This document shows, one piece after another, positions 26,647 through 35,847 of a stretch of 64,000 nucleotides of DNA. How positions within the stretch are numbered: position 1 is the stretch's first letter; every line of letters starts with the position of its first letter. The translations under genes and the position numbers were made by a program. Under the pieces are notes generated by a model, which made no database searches, had not been told where the DNA came from, and was given only the letters and a program-made list of their open reading frames with translations. Source of the stretch: Pseudomonas sp. JUb42 (GTDB lineage: Bacteria > Pseudomonadota > Gammaproteobacteria > Pseudomonadales > Pseudomonadaceae); the NCBI RefSeq assembly GCF_024807945.1, contig NZ_JANUFD010000015.1, positions 124,001 to 188,000 of the forward strand. The letters run 5' to 3'.

Positions 26647-27246
26647 GGTATTAAAGTCTCCGGGTCGTGCAGCTGAAAGTGTCGAGTGACAGCAGGTTTA
26701 CTTATATATTTAGTTATATTTCGGGTTGGATATTAACCTTATGTATGCAGCAAGTATCGTGCCGCTCGTGGTGTAACTTTTTAATGGCCTTTGCCGTTAT
26801 GGAGTCAGGTTATAGAAAACATTAAATATAACCTCCGCATCCTCTTGGTGCGAGGTGACGCAGTTGTGGCGCAGATTGGGTCGACTGCGGGTTGAATCGA
26901 CCAAAGCTCCTCGTTGGCGGGGCAATTCATGTGGCTGAGTGCGTCGGATCATAAGCAATTTTCAGGCTTTTTCAATATCGACAGCCGCTGTCTGAGCGAA
27001 GAAAGGCGCTGCCAAGGCTGGACATTCGTTACATAAACGCTCTTGTGGTAACGCTCAGAAATCTCCCGGTAACACAGCTTTATAACCATTGACGCAGCGG
27101 GTGCGTCAGTCTGCGTCGGTTAGAGCGGCACATGCGAAATTGAGGCGGCTTGTGCCTCGGCGGATACTCCAGACACATTAATAAGCCTGCAGCGTTACAT
27201 ATCGGCTTTATAGCGAGAAAGTTACCCGGGAAGAGGATGCGCAGAT
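26647..27246. promoter_or_regulatory. Divergent 600-base regulatory region with inverted AT-rich elements
   Basis: No gene is seen. GTTATATTT at 26713-26721 recurs inverted as AAATATAAC at 26824-26832. GGTTATA (26808-26814) and TATAACC (26827-26833) form a 7-base inverted repeat with a 12-base spacer. These are candidate sites for the adjacent XRE-type regulator. The remaining 400 bases before the Gfo/Idh gene show nothing clear. Confidence 0.45.
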
Positions 27247-28416
27247 ATGGCAAGACTGACGGGGGATATACCCGCGCGGCGCAAGCTTAAAGCCGCCATG
27301 GTCGGCGGTGGCAGGGGCGCGTACTTTGCCAGCTTCCACCGCGCCGCCATGCGTCTGGCCAATCGATTCGAGCTGGTGGCCGGGGCTTTTTCTTCCGATC
27401 CTGCCAGGTCTCGAGAAGCCGGTGAGGCGTTTTCCCTGAGCGCCGAGCGTATTTATTCGTCGTTCGCCGAAATGGCCGAGCAGGAATCAACACGCGCCGA
27501 CCCGGTTGAAGTCGTGGTAATTGTCACGCCCAACCATCTGCATTTCGAGCCGTGTCGCCTGTTTCTCGAAGCCGGCATCGCGGTGATCTGCGACAAGCCG
27601 TTGGTCAATGACCCGGCACAAGCGCGCCTGCTGGCTGAACTGGCGGCCCGGCGCGGGACCTTTTTCGCCGTGACCTACACCTATCAGGGTTACCCCATGG
27701 TGCGGGACGCCAGGACACGGATCCTCGCCGGTGAACTGGGTGAGGTCCGCTTCATGTACGTTGAGTATTTGCTGGAATGGCTGGCCAACGGCGTTGCCGA
27801 CCTGCCGGACAGCCTGGCCTGGCGCGGTGACCCGGCGAAGGCGGGCAGCACCGGGGCACTGGGCGATGTCGGCACCCATGCGTTCAACATGCTGGAGTTC
27901 CTCAGCGGGCTGAAATGTACAGGCCTCAACGCCAAGCTGACCACCGTCGTACCCGGCTGGGGCCTGGACGATACCTGCGTGGCACAACTGGAGTTCGACG
28001 GTGGCGTGGACGGCTTGCTCTGGGCCAGCTTCGCCGCGCCGGGGCATCGCAACGGCCTGCGCTTCAAGATCGTCGGCAGCAAGGCGTCCCTTGAATGGCG
28101 GCAGGAATCCCCGGAAACCTTGCTGTTTACCCCGGTCGATGCCGCCGACCGTATTTATCGCCGCGGTCAGAGCGATAACGCCGCCTCGACCCTGACCTTC
28201 AGCAGCCTCCCGGCCGGCAATAGCGAGGGTTATATCGAAGCCCTGGCCGTGCTCTACGCGGATTTTGCCGATGCCCTGGAAGCCGGGGCGCACTGGCGCG
28301 GCGCAACGACGATGCCGCTGCCGGATATTCAACAGGGCGTGCGTGGGGTGCTGCTGTCCCAGGCTTGTGTCGAGTCCAGCCGGGCCCGTGCCTGGGTGGC
28401 GTTTCCCGATGAATGA
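27247..28416 (+). CDS. Gfo/Idh/MocA-family oxidoreductase
   Basis: 389 residues. N-terminal Rossmann fold (AAMVGGGRGAYFASFHRAAM), the CDKPLV motif (usually EKP) with the nicotinamide-site Lys at about residue 118, and the C-terminal substrate domain with GDVGTHAFN. The family oxidises or reduces sugars, inositols and their keto derivatives with NAD(P). First gene of a plus-strand operon Gfo/Idh - GH3 - isomerase-like - GMC, a set resembling catabolism of oxidised sugars or glycosides. Confidence 0.92.
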   Translation: MARLTGDIPARRKLKAAMVGGGRGAYFASFHRAAMRLANRFELVAGAFSSDPARSREAGEAFSLSAERIYSSFAEMAEQESTRADPVEVVVIVTPNHLHFEPCRLFLEAGIAVICDKPLVNDPAQARLLAELAARRGTFFAVTYTYQGYPMVRDARTRILAGELGEVRFMYVEYLLEWLANGVADLPDSLAWRGDPAKAGSTGALGDVGTHAFNMLEFLSGLKCTGLNAKLTTVVPGWGLDDTCVAQLEFDGGVDGLLWASFAAPGHRNGLRFKIVGSKASLEWRQESPETLLFTPVDAADRIYRRGQSDNAASTLTFSSLPAGNSEGYIEALAVLYADFADALEAGAHWRGATTMPLPDIQQGVRGVLLSQACVESSRARAWVAFPDE

Positions 28417-28453
28417 TTTGCCTCAACAACCTCTCACTTGCTCAAGGGTATGT

Positions 28454-29464
28454 ATGTCCAGTGATCTGTTAAAAGCGGCTTATGCCGTGCTCTTCCCAGC
28501 GTTCGGCGGCCTTGAGCTGGATGATGCGGTCAGCCGCTTTCTGCGGCGTGGCGGTGTGTCCATCCTGCTTGGCGAAACTCGTGACGAGTATCTGGCCAGG
28601 AGCATGAGTATCGAACGCCGCCGTCATGAGACCGCCGAGCACTTTGCTGCTATCACCCGTACCGCCACCGAACTGGCCGGTGTGCCGATCATCGTCGCCG
28701 TGGATCAGGAACTGGGCGGCATCCAGCGTCTGCATGAACTGGTGCCAGCGCTGCCAAATAAGGATGAGCTGCATGGCTTGAGTTCGGCGCAAATCGAACA
28801 GCGCTCGTTCGAAGTGGCAACGGCTGCCCGTGCCTTGGGCGTGAATCTGTTCCTTGCCCCCATCGTCGACGTGGTCACCGGCGCGAACCCCTGGCTTGAA
28901 GGGCGCAACCTGGGCACGGACGCTGCCGAAGTAGCGAGGATTTCCTGTGCCTTTATCAACGGCGTACAGCGTGGCGGCGTGATCGCTACCGCCAAGCATT
29001 TCCCCGGCCACTGCATCACCGAGCGGGATCCGGCCATTGCCGAAGCCGAAGTGCCCGGCCCCCTTGAGTTGCTTGAAGAAGGCATCGAGGTGTTCCGCAA
29101 GACCATCGCTGCCGGGGTCAGGGCGATCATGCCTGGCCCTGCAGTGGTGACCGCCATTGACCCGCAACACTCGGCGTCCACGTCCCCGGCGGTATTGGCC
29201 CTGCTGCGCGATACCCTCGGGTTTGGCGGTTTGATCATTTCTGACGACCTGGATGCGGTGTCCATCAGCCGTGGCAATTCGGTGGCGGCAACGGCGGTAG
29301 CGTCCCTGGTAGCCGGTGCGCATCTGTTGCTGTTGTCCAGCGAGGCTGGGCTGGACGAGGTCGCCGAAGCGATTGTCGCAGCAGTTGAAGCGGGCGTGCT
29401 CAAGGCCGAGGTCCTGCTGGCTGCCGCACAACAGGTCCGCAACGCCGCCCTGGCGACGGCCTAA
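28454..29464 (+). CDS. Glycoside hydrolase family 3-like protein
   Basis: 336 residues from the ATG at 28454, about 38 bases after the Gfo/Idh stop; the upstream frame overlaps that gene and is not used. NagZ-like single domain: VDQELGGIQRLHE, AKHFPGH and IISDDLDAVSI, in which the first Asp of SDDL is the expected nucleophile. The loop after KHFPGH reads CITERDPAIAEAE, without the D-x-H dyad of classical NagZ, so it is an atypical subgroup. Probably cleaves a beta-glycoside in the cytoplasm. Paralogue of 1499-2497. Confidence 0.88.
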   Translation: MSSDLLKAAYAVLFPAFGGLELDDAVSRFLRRGGVSILLGETRDEYLARSMSIERRRHETAEHFAAITRTATELAGVPIIVAVDQELGGIQRLHELVPALPNKDELHGLSSAQIEQRSFEVATAARALGVNLFLAPIVDVVTGANPWLEGRNLGTDAAEVARISCAFINGVQRGGVIATAKHFPGHCITERDPAIAEAEVPGPLELLEEGIEVFRKTIAAGVRAIMPGPAVVTAIDPQHSASTSPAVLALLRDTLGFGGLIISDDLDAVSISRGNSVAATAVASLVAGAHLLLLSSEAGLDEVAEAIVAAVEAGVLKAEVLLAAAQQVRNAALATA

Positions 29465-29479
29465 GGTTCGGGAGGTCCT

Positions 29480-30364
29480 ATGCAATCGGTAAAAAACACC
29501 CTGGCCCTGCATTCCACCGTCGCCAAACATTCGACCCTGGCCATGGATCTCGACATTGCCCGCACGGTGGGTTTCGACGCCGTGGAGATGTACGGTGGCA
29601 AGCTGGAAGCCTACCTGCAGGCCGGTTATTCGGAGGATGAACTGAAGACCTTGCTCAAGGACGTCGAGGTCACCGGCATCGGCTATCTGCGTGATATCGA
29701 GCGCCAGGGGGCTGAGCGCGATGAGCTGTTCAAGGAAGCCGAGCGGCTGTTCCAACTGGCCAATCTGGCCGGGGCGAAGGGCGTTCAGGTTTTGACCGGG
29801 CCGATCAATGTGCAGGCCGTCATCGACTATCAACAACGCGGCAGTAGCCAGTACTACAGCGGCTTGCTGGGACGCGACGAGGCCGAGCTGTATGCAGTGA
29901 CCGCGAAGAACCTCGCTGCACTGGCCGACCTGGCCCGGCAATACGGTGTGCTGCTGTATCTCGAAGCGCTGTCGTGGACGCCCCTGGGCCGCCTCGATCA
30001 ACAGCTGCAACTGATCGACCGCGCCGGGCGCAGCAACATCAAGCTGGTGGTCGATTACTGGCACTACTTCACCTGCGGGGTCACGCCGGAAGAAGTCGCG
30101 CGCTTGCACAAGGACAGTATCTACGGCGTGCATATTTGCGATTCGCTGCCGTTCGCCGGTGGTATTCCCAATGAAGAGGTGTTGCGCGATATCCCCACCG
30201 GGCAAGGCGTGCTGAACCTGCGGGAGTGGACCGATGCGGTGAAGGCGACGGGTTACCACGGCTGGTGGAGCTGCGAGCTGTTCTGCAAGAAGCAACAACA
30301 GGCCAACAGCTACGAGGTCGCGACGCAGCTTAAAGCGCTGATGAGCGAGCTGGTCGGGCGCTAA
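29480..30364 (+). CDS. Sugar phosphate isomerase/epimerase-like TIM-barrel protein
   Basis: 294 residues of the AP-endonuclease-2/xylose-isomerase-like fold. Metal-site residues lie in LYLEALSW (Glu), VVDYWH (Asp, His), GVHICDS (His) and SCELFC (Glu). Family members include IolE, IolI, epimerases and the 3-keto-glycoside lyases. It is 15 bases after the GH3 gene. Either epimerisation of a keto-sugar or its C-O cleavage fits the context. Confidence 0.9.
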   Translation: MQSVKNTLALHSTVAKHSTLAMDLDIARTVGFDAVEMYGGKLEAYLQAGYSEDELKTLLKDVEVTGIGYLRDIERQGAERDELFKEAERLFQLANLAGAKGVQVLTGPINVQAVIDYQQRGSSQYYSGLLGRDEAELYAVTAKNLAALADLARQYGVLLYLEALSWTPLGRLDQQLQLIDRAGRSNIKLVVDYWHYFTCGVTPEEVARLHKDSIYGVHICDSLPFAGGIPNEEVLRDIPTGQGVLNLREWTDAVKATGYHGWWSCELFCKKQQQANSYEVATQLKALMSELVGR

Positions 30365-30401
30365 GGCGCGGGTAATTACTTTAAAAAAGGTTGTGATCGC
30401 A

Positions 30402-31985
30402 ATGGTAGATTTCATCGTCATCGGCGGGGGCTCGACGGGCTGCACAGTGGCCGCGAGATTGAGCGAAGACGCGGCAGCCTCCGTGGTCCTGTTCGAAGAA
30501 GGGCCGCGCGACCTGAGCCCTTACATCCACATTCCCGGCGCCTATTACAAGACTGCCCAGGGGCCGTTGCTCAAGCGCTATGAATGGGAACCCACCGACG
30601 AGCAGCACCGCAGCGAAACCCCGACCATGGTCCAGGCCAGCGTGCTTGGCGGCGGTAGCTCGGTCAATGCGATGATTTATATCCGTGGGGTGCCTGCTGA
30701 CTATGATGGCTGGGCCGAACAGGGCGCGGCGGGCTGGTCATACCGGGATGTGCTGCCCTACTTCAAAAAAGCCGAGGACAACCAGCGCTTCTGTAACGAC
30801 GCCCATGGCGTTGGTGGGCCGCTGGGCGTCTCGGACCCGATCAACGTTCATCCCTTGACCAACACCTGGCTGCAAGCCTGCCAGCAGTACGGCCTGCCCT
30901 ATAACGAAGACTTCAACTCCGGTACGCCCCAGGGCTGCGGGCTTTACCAGATCACCGCCAAAAACGGCAGGCGCAGCAGTGCCGCCGTGGCCTATCTGGC
31001 GCCGGCCCGGGCGCGCAAGAACCTGAGCGTCAAGACCTCGTGCAAGGTGCTGCGCATCCTCATGCAGGGCAGCAAGGCGGTGGGGGTGGAGTATGTGCAG
31101 GACGGTAAGCATCAGGTGATGCACGCCAACAAGGAAGTGATTCTCTGCGCCGGGGCGATCAACTCGCCACGTTTGCTGATGCTGTCCGGCATAGGTCCGG
31201 CGGCGCAGTTGCAAAAACACGGTATCGAAGTGATTCAGGATCTGCCGGGCGTGGGCCAGAACCTGCAGGACCATATCGAGATATCACTGGTCTACGAGTT
31301 GACCGGTCCACACAGTTACGACAAATACAAGAAGCTGCACTGGAAGGCCGTCGCCGGTTTGCAGTACGCACTGTTCCGCCAGGGGCCGGCGGCCTCCAAC
31401 CTGATCGAAGGTGGCGCGTTCTGGTGGGGCGACAAGGACTCGGTAAACCCGGATATCCAGTATTTCATGGTGGTCGGCGCGGGCATCGAGGAGGGCGTTG
31501 ACAGCGTGCCTGGCGGCAACGGCTGCACCCTTAACCTGGGGCAGGTCCGGCCGAAATCCCGAGGCTACGTCGAGCTGTACTCGTCCGACCCGATGGCACC
31601 GCCGCGCATCGTGCCCAACTATTTCTCTGACCCCTACGATATCGAAAGCCTGGTCGACGGCTGCCTGATCGGTGAAGAAATCATGTCCCAGGCGGCGTTC
31701 AAGCCCTTTATCGCCCGGCGCCATGTCCCGGATGGCAGCGTCCGCTCCCGAGAAGCCATGAAGAAGTTCTGCCACGAACAGGCCCATGCCGCGCTGCATC
31801 CTGCCGGCACCTGCCGCATGGGTGTGGATGAACGGGCGGTGGTCGGGCCGGACCTCAAGGTTCACGGCATCCAGGGCCTGCGCGTGGCCGATGCCTCGGT
31901 GATGCCGACGCTGATCTCCGGCAACCCGAACTCGGTGTGCATTATGATCGGCGAGAAGGCGGCGGATATGATTCGGCGCTCTTGA
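30402..31985 (+). CDS. GMC-family oxidoreductase, choline/alcohol dehydrogenase-like
   Basis: 527 residues from the ATG at 30402 (AAAAAAGG 11 bases upstream; the GTG at 30393 is too close to it). FAD motif GGGSTG at residues 8-13, GMC signature 1 (VLGGGSSVNAMIYIRG), signature 2 (GAINSPRLLMLSGIGP) and C-terminal HPAGTCRMG with a final NPNS. It belongs to the choline-dehydrogenase branch, unlike the cysteine-cluster GMC at 5810. Oxidises a primary or secondary alcohol; substrate unknown. Last gene of the operon. Confidence 0.93.
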   Translation: MVDFIVIGGGSTGCTVAARLSEDAAASVVLFEEGPRDLSPYIHIPGAYYKTAQGPLLKRYEWEPTDEQHRSETPTMVQASVLGGGSSVNAMIYIRGVPADYDGWAEQGAAGWSYRDVLPYFKKAEDNQRFCNDAHGVGGPLGVSDPINVHPLTNTWLQACQQYGLPYNEDFNSGTPQGCGLYQITAKNGRRSSAAVAYLAPARARKNLSVKTSCKVLRILMQGSKAVGVEYVQDGKHQVMHANKEVILCAGAINSPRLLMLSGIGPAAQLQKHGIEVIQDLPGVGQNLQDHIEISLVYELTGPHSYDKYKKLHWKAVAGLQYALFRQGPAASNLIEGGAFWWGDKDSVNPDIQYFMVVGAGIEEGVDSVPGGNGCTLNLGQVRPKSRGYVELYSSDPMAPPRIVPNYFSDPYDIESLVDGCLIGEEIMSQAAFKPFIARRHVPDGSVRSREAMKKFCHEQAHAALHPAGTCRMGVDERAVVGPDLKVHGIQGLRVADASVMPTLISGNPNSVCIMIGEKAADMIRRS

Positions 31986-32009
31986 ATTGTTAGAGCTGAT
32001 TTGCCGGTC

Positions 32010-32100
32010 GTGGGAGCCGCCTTGGTGGCGATCGAGTGCGTAGCGCTCAAAACATCATCAGTGAACGACCTGCCTTCATCGCCAGCAAGCCGGCTCCCAC
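32010..32100. repeat. REP-type inverted repeat pair
   Basis: Arms GTGGGAGCCGCCTTGGTGGC (from 32010) and GCCAGCAAGCCGGCTCCCAC (to 32100) form an imperfect inverted repeat of the GGCTTGCTGGCGAT subfamily. Confidence 0.82.
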
Positions 32101-32210
32101 AAGTTGGGACTGCGACATAACCCGCAACACTTGTAAGCCCCGAATATCGAGGGCTGTAGGACGATTCTGAAGTTTCCCGATATGCTCTGTCAGCGCTTGT
32201 AGATGCCTTC

Positions 32211-32420
32211 GCAGGCGACTAATTTGCCGCCTGTCGTTGAACTCAGCGACAGGGTTTAGTCGCCCGATTTCGTTGGCAAGTTGTCGCCATTAGTCACCGG
32301 TGTCCCTGATGCCGCAGTGGTGTTTTATGGTGGCTGTGTACGGGGCACCTTCGGGTGCGCCGGATGCCTCGGACCGGTCGACTAACCCGTGCACAGCCGC
32401 CACCCGATCGTTTAGTCGCG
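32211..32420 (+). ncRNA. Candidate structured 5' leader RNA of the DUF6124 gene
   Basis: Domain 1: outer stem GGCGACTAA/TTAGTCGCC (32214-32222 with 32256-32264, 9 perfect pairs) encloses CCTGTCG/CGACAGG (32230-32236 with 32247-32253). Domain 2: a long stem 32329-32344 with 32386-32404 (GCTGTG/CACAGC plus ACGGG/CCCGT) encloses a hairpin closed by a cUUCGg tetraloop (GCACC 32345-32349, GGTGC 32354-32358). CGACTAA at 32379-32385 can instead pair with TTAGTCG at 32412-32418, competing with domain 2. CGACTAA or TTAGTC occurs five times in 205 bases. I do not recognise it as a named riboswitch. RNA pairing is read directly; function is inferred. Confidence 0.55.
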
Positions 32421-32452
32421 TAACAGGTGGCTTCACTCTACGAGGAATAGCC

Positions 32453-32680
32453 ATGAATCATTCAATTAACGACCTGTTCACCCTGAACCCGGATATCAAA
32501 ACCGAAGACGCCCTGATCTTCGCCTCCGAGTACCTCGACGGCGTCGCCGCCATCGTCTACGAAACCGCTGAAAACTCCACCCTCGAATACCGCCCCCTGG
32601 CGCGCTCGGCGATTCAGCAGCTCAATGTGGTGCGGCGGGTGATCGAGGCATTGGCGACACGGGCGCAAAGTCCCGCGTAG
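32453..32680 (+). CDS. DUF6124-family small protein
   Basis: 75 residues from the ATG at 32453 with GAGGA 6 bases upstream. The pattern LFTLNPDI...EDALIFASEYLDGVAAIVYETAE...RPLARSAIQQL fits the small helical DUF6124 family found mainly in Pseudomonas. No function is known for the family. It follows a heavily structured leader and converges on the bestrophin gene. Confidence 0.8.
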   Translation: MNHSINDLFTLNPDIKTEDALIFASEYLDGVAAIVYETAENSTLEYRPLARSAIQQLNVVRRVIEALATRAQSPA

Positions 32681-32715
32681 GGCACACAAAACGCTCTTCA
32701 TTGCGGGTGAGATCA

Positions 32716-33606
32716 TCACCCCATCCGCCCACCCCCCAACGCATCGCGCTGCATCGATTGCAGGTTCTTCTCGATGGTCTCGCAGATGGTTTCCATCTGG
32801 ATCTGGTGCTCGCTGGAGTGAAACGGGCTTTGCAGGTCAGTGCCGATGCGTTCGATGGCCAGCAGCATGAAGCCGACCACGGTGGAGGCCAGGGGGGTGA
32901 ACCAGCCCAGGGATTCCACCAGGCCCACCGGTACGATCAGGCAGAACAGCGAAATGAACAGGCGCGGAAAATACACGTAGGGGTAGGGCAGCGGTGTATT
33001 GGCGATCCGCTCCATGCCGCCCTGAGCGTTGGACAGCTCGACCATGGTCGATTCCAGTCGCGCCAGGCGAATGCTGTCCAGGCTACCGGCCTTGTACTGC
33101 TGGGCCAGCAGGGCGGCCGAACCGTTGAGAATGTCGTTGGCGAAATTATTGGTTGTACCGTTGCGGGCGAACTCGTCGGCGGGAATGAAGGCCTGAATTT
33201 CCGTCGGGCAAGGCTGACCCTTGAGGTGGGCCGCCAGGCAATTGATATAGGCGACATGGCGGCGTAGCAAAGTGGACTTCACCGGGTTCACTTCAGCGCC
33301 GTGATCATCCAGCAGAGTCAGCACCTGGCGGGCAAAGCTGCGCGAATTATTGACCATCGCCCCCCACAGAGTGCGCGCCTCCCACCAGCGGTTGTAGGCG
33401 CTGCTGTTGCGGAAACTGATCAGCACCACCAGTGCCGAACCGAGCAGGGTCAGAGGCATCAGCGGCAGATTGATCTTGGTATTGAGCACCAACATGAAAT
33501 CGACGGTGACGGCGATATCCCAGAGCAACAGCCAGAACAGCGCCCAGCCAACGTAACCCATGGTCTTGATGATCAGACGGTACTTCTTGACGATGGCAGC
33601 TTTCAA
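32716..33606 (-). CDS. Bestrophin-family (YneE-like) ion channel
   Basis: 296 residues. Two N-terminal helices (YVGWALFWLLLWDIAVTVDFML; LPLMPLTLLGSALVVLISFR), the diagnostic FRNSSAYNRWWEARTLWGAMVNNSR stretch, and a C-terminal pair of helices. Bacterial bestrophins form pentameric ion channels in the inner membrane. Single gene, no obvious operon partner. Confidence 0.93.
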   Translation of the reverse strand: MKAAIVKKYRLIIKTMGYVGWALFWLLLWDIAVTVDFMLVLNTKINLPLMPLTLLGSALVVLISFRNSSAYNRWWEARTLWGAMVNNSRSFARQVLTLLDDHGAEVNPVKSTLLRRHVAYINCLAAHLKGQPCPTEIQAFIPADEFARNGTTNNFANDILNGSAALLAQQYKAGSLDSIRLARLESTMVELSNAQGGMERIANTPLPYPYVYFPRLFISLFCLIVPVGLVESLGWFTPLASTVVGFMLLAIERIGTDLQSPFHSSEHQIQMETICETIEKNLQSMQRDALGGGRMG

Positions 33607-33763
33607 ACGGAAACCTCACGATGAGCAAAAACACAGATGCTCTGGATCGGACGCCGTTGGTCGGCTAAAGGTTCGCCGTGAACTGCAATCGAGGATTGCC
33701 GAGCTGTTATCAGTTGTAACAGGGTGTTTGTTCAGTTACACGGTTGATGCCGCAAAGCGCGGT

Positions 33764-35446
33764 TCATTGAAGATGATAGCGCGATTGCACCAGGCGCACG
33801 ATGTGCTCCAGGGCGTTATGCGCGAGCAGCGTTTTATTGGCCTCAACAAGACGGGTCTTGTTGGCGAGCACATCATCCCGAATCACCTGGCGGAACCAGT
33901 TGGAAAAATCTCCGGCGTTCATGTGCGCGCTCAGGGCTTGGTCGTCCAGCCGGGCTGCCGAGGAAACAAACTCTGTGAGGTTGCAGGCGCGTTGGCCATG
34001 AGCAGGGAAATAAAAGGCGTGCCAAACGCCCACATCACCCGAGACGTATTTGCCGCTGTGCCGGTGGTGTTGCTGATGGGGTTGTACCTGCTCAAGTAGT
34101 ACAACGTCTTCGTTATCCCGCACGTTCCACAGGCAGGCATATTCGCTGCCAGGCAGGCGGCCGGGAAAGTCGGGACATTCGCGCCGTCTGTCTCGGGCAA
34201 ACCGCTCGACCAACTCTCTGGCCGTACTGCCGAGGGTTACCAGCACATCCACGCCCTCCAGCAATGCCGGGCATACCTGGTCAAAGTCCAAGGCAACGAT
34301 GATGGCGCCGATGTCTGCGAGAAAACCCGGAGGCCAGGTCGCACAGTGGGGCAGCATATAGTGGGCTTCGTCCACCACCAGCCAGTAGGGACGTCCCGAA
34401 GCGTGGCGAAGCCTCTGGATAAACGGCAACAGGTCACCAAACAGCCGCACCCGCGCTGGAGGATCCAGTGCAAGAGAGCTGACGACGACATTGAGCTGCG
34501 CCTGTAACAGAAGTTGTACTGACTCTTGCGTCGTAGGGGGGACGGTGAGCCCGCCTATGGTCACTGCGTCTTCCAGGGTCAGATAGTCTCCCTCGGGATC
34601 AATGACACAAAACCCCTGGCGCGCTTCGACCATACGCTCCGTCAGCCAGGTGACGTAGCTGGATTTCCCTGCTCCCGAGTTGCCCACCACCAGCAACACC
34701 GACTCCGGGGGCAGCCACATCTTGCGTGCCTCGACGGTCTGGCCGAGGCACATGCCGATACGCTCGACGGGAACCAGCCCTGCGTCCTTCTCCAGCAGCA
34801 GGTCCACCAGCTCGCAGACGCCGCGGCCATGATCAAGGCTCAGGAGCAGGTCGGCACTGGCCTTGATGGACTCGATTGCGTTGCTGACTGCGGCGCAGCA
34901 GCCACAGATCGACAGAAAAGAGTGGTCGTTTTCTGCATCACCCACGCCCACCACATTCAGTTCGCTGATCCCCAGCTTGCGCAAGCCGGCACTGAGGCCG
35001 GATGCCTTGTTGACGCTGGGTGGCAAGACCATGATCGCGTCCTTGTTGAACGTTATCTGCAGTTCCAGGCCCAGTTCCCGGATAGTGCTGACCACGGCTT
35101 CTTCAAAGGGGTGCCAGGTCGCGACGACAGATCGACCGACCGAGAGAGGCGAGACTCCTTTGTCGCGCAGACGGCTGACCAGGTCGATCGAGGCAGCCTC
35201 GGCAATCAGCTCTTCGACATCCTCCAGCGGGTCATACAGGAGCGCGCCATTTTCGGCGATCACCAGATCGAACAGATCGAGTTGCGGAAAGTTATGTTTA
35301 AGCGCCTGCAATTCCCGGCCTGTCACCAGCAGCAGTTTGCGACCGCTTGCCTTCAGCACCATGAGTGATGCCTGAACGTGCGGCGCAACGCTGCCGTTCT
35401 CAGCAATGGTTCCGTCGTAGTCCACTGCCAGGGCCAGGAAGTGCAT
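33764..35446 (-). CDS. Fusion of HAD phosphatase and HerA-like P-loop ATPase
   Basis: 560 residues. Residues 1-215 are a Cof-type HAD hydrolase: DYDGT (nucleophile D9), the LLLVTGRE loop and GDAENDHSFL. Residues 230-560 form an ATPase with Walker A GNSGAGKSS (about 254-262), CVIDPEGDY and Walker B WLVVDEAHYMLP, as in HerA/FtsK-type or DUF853-like ATPases. The two activities are joined in one frame without an internal stop. HAD domains of this type dephosphorylate sugar phosphates; the role of the ATPase is unknown. It lies in the stress block next to the P-type ATPase and universal stress genes. Confidence 0.85.
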   Translation of the reverse strand: MHFLALAVDYDGTIAENGSVAPHVQASLMVLKASGRKLLLVTGRELQALKHNFPQLDLFDLVIAENGALLYDPLEDVEELIAEAASIDLVSRLRDKGVSPLSVGRSVVATWHPFEEAVVSTIRELGLELQITFNKDAIMVLPPSVNKASGLSAGLRKLGISELNVVGVGDAENDHSFLSICGCCAAVSNAIESIKASADLLLSLDHGRGVCELVDLLLEKDAGLVPVERIGMCLGQTVEARKMWLPPESVLLVVGNSGAGKSSYVTWLTERMVEARQGFCVIDPEGDYLTLEDAVTIGGLTVPPTTQESVQLLLQAQLNVVVSSLALDPPARVRLFGDLLPFIQRLRHASGRPYWLVVDEAHYMLPHCATWPPGFLADIGAIIVALDFDQVCPALLEGVDVLVTLGSTARELVERFARDRRRECPDFPGRLPGSEYACLWNVRDNEDVVLLEQVQPHQQHHRHSGKYVSGDVGVWHAFYFPAHGQRACNLTEFVSSAARLDDQALSAHMNAGDFSNWFRQVIRDDVLANKTRLVEANKTLLAHNALEHIVRLVQSRYHLQ

Positions 35447-35509
35447 GCTCGCTCCATTACAGACTCGATTGAGTCCTGCTGTTGTGCAGGAAACTGGCTG
35501 TCTGCTATG

Positions 35510-35779
35510 TCATCCATCCGCCACCCACCTGCGGGTAATGATGCGTTGGGGGACGGGCCATTGAATATGGGTTTTAGCCAGAAAACGTTGAGCTTTGTCA
35601 GAGATCCAGAAATCAGCGGCTTGATGCTCTTGCTGTTTGCTCATCCGTCGCCCGCTGCGCAGGGCTTTGAGTGATGTGTTGATGTAAGTCAGGCAGCCGC
35701 TGACATACCGGGCGATCATGGCAACTGATTGATGCAAAGGACCAGGACCCGCCAAGCGGCGTTTTGCCCTGTTGTCCAT
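35510..35779 (-). CDS. Small hypothetical protein
   Basis: 89 residues from an ATG preceded by AGAGGGG. Rich in Arg and Lys, with no membrane helix or motif I recognise. It is divergent from the P-type ATPase gene and lies 63 bases upstream of the HAD-ATPase gene in the same direction. The ribosome site supports it, but codon-level evidence is weak and it may not be real. Confidence 0.4.
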   Translation of the reverse strand: MDNRAKRRLAGPGPLHQSVAMIARYVSGCLTYINTSLKALRSGRRMSKQQEHQAADFWISDKAQRFLAKTHIQWPVPQRIITRRWVADG

Positions 35780-35847
35780 TGATACACCCCTCTTCATTGT
35801 CCCCCCCCTCCTGGCGAGCAGCCTGATCTGCTCAAGGGCCTGTGCTC

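Noticed and set aside
28469..30445. Long open frame opposite the GH3 and isomerase-like genes
   Set aside because: High-GC shadow of two supported genes.
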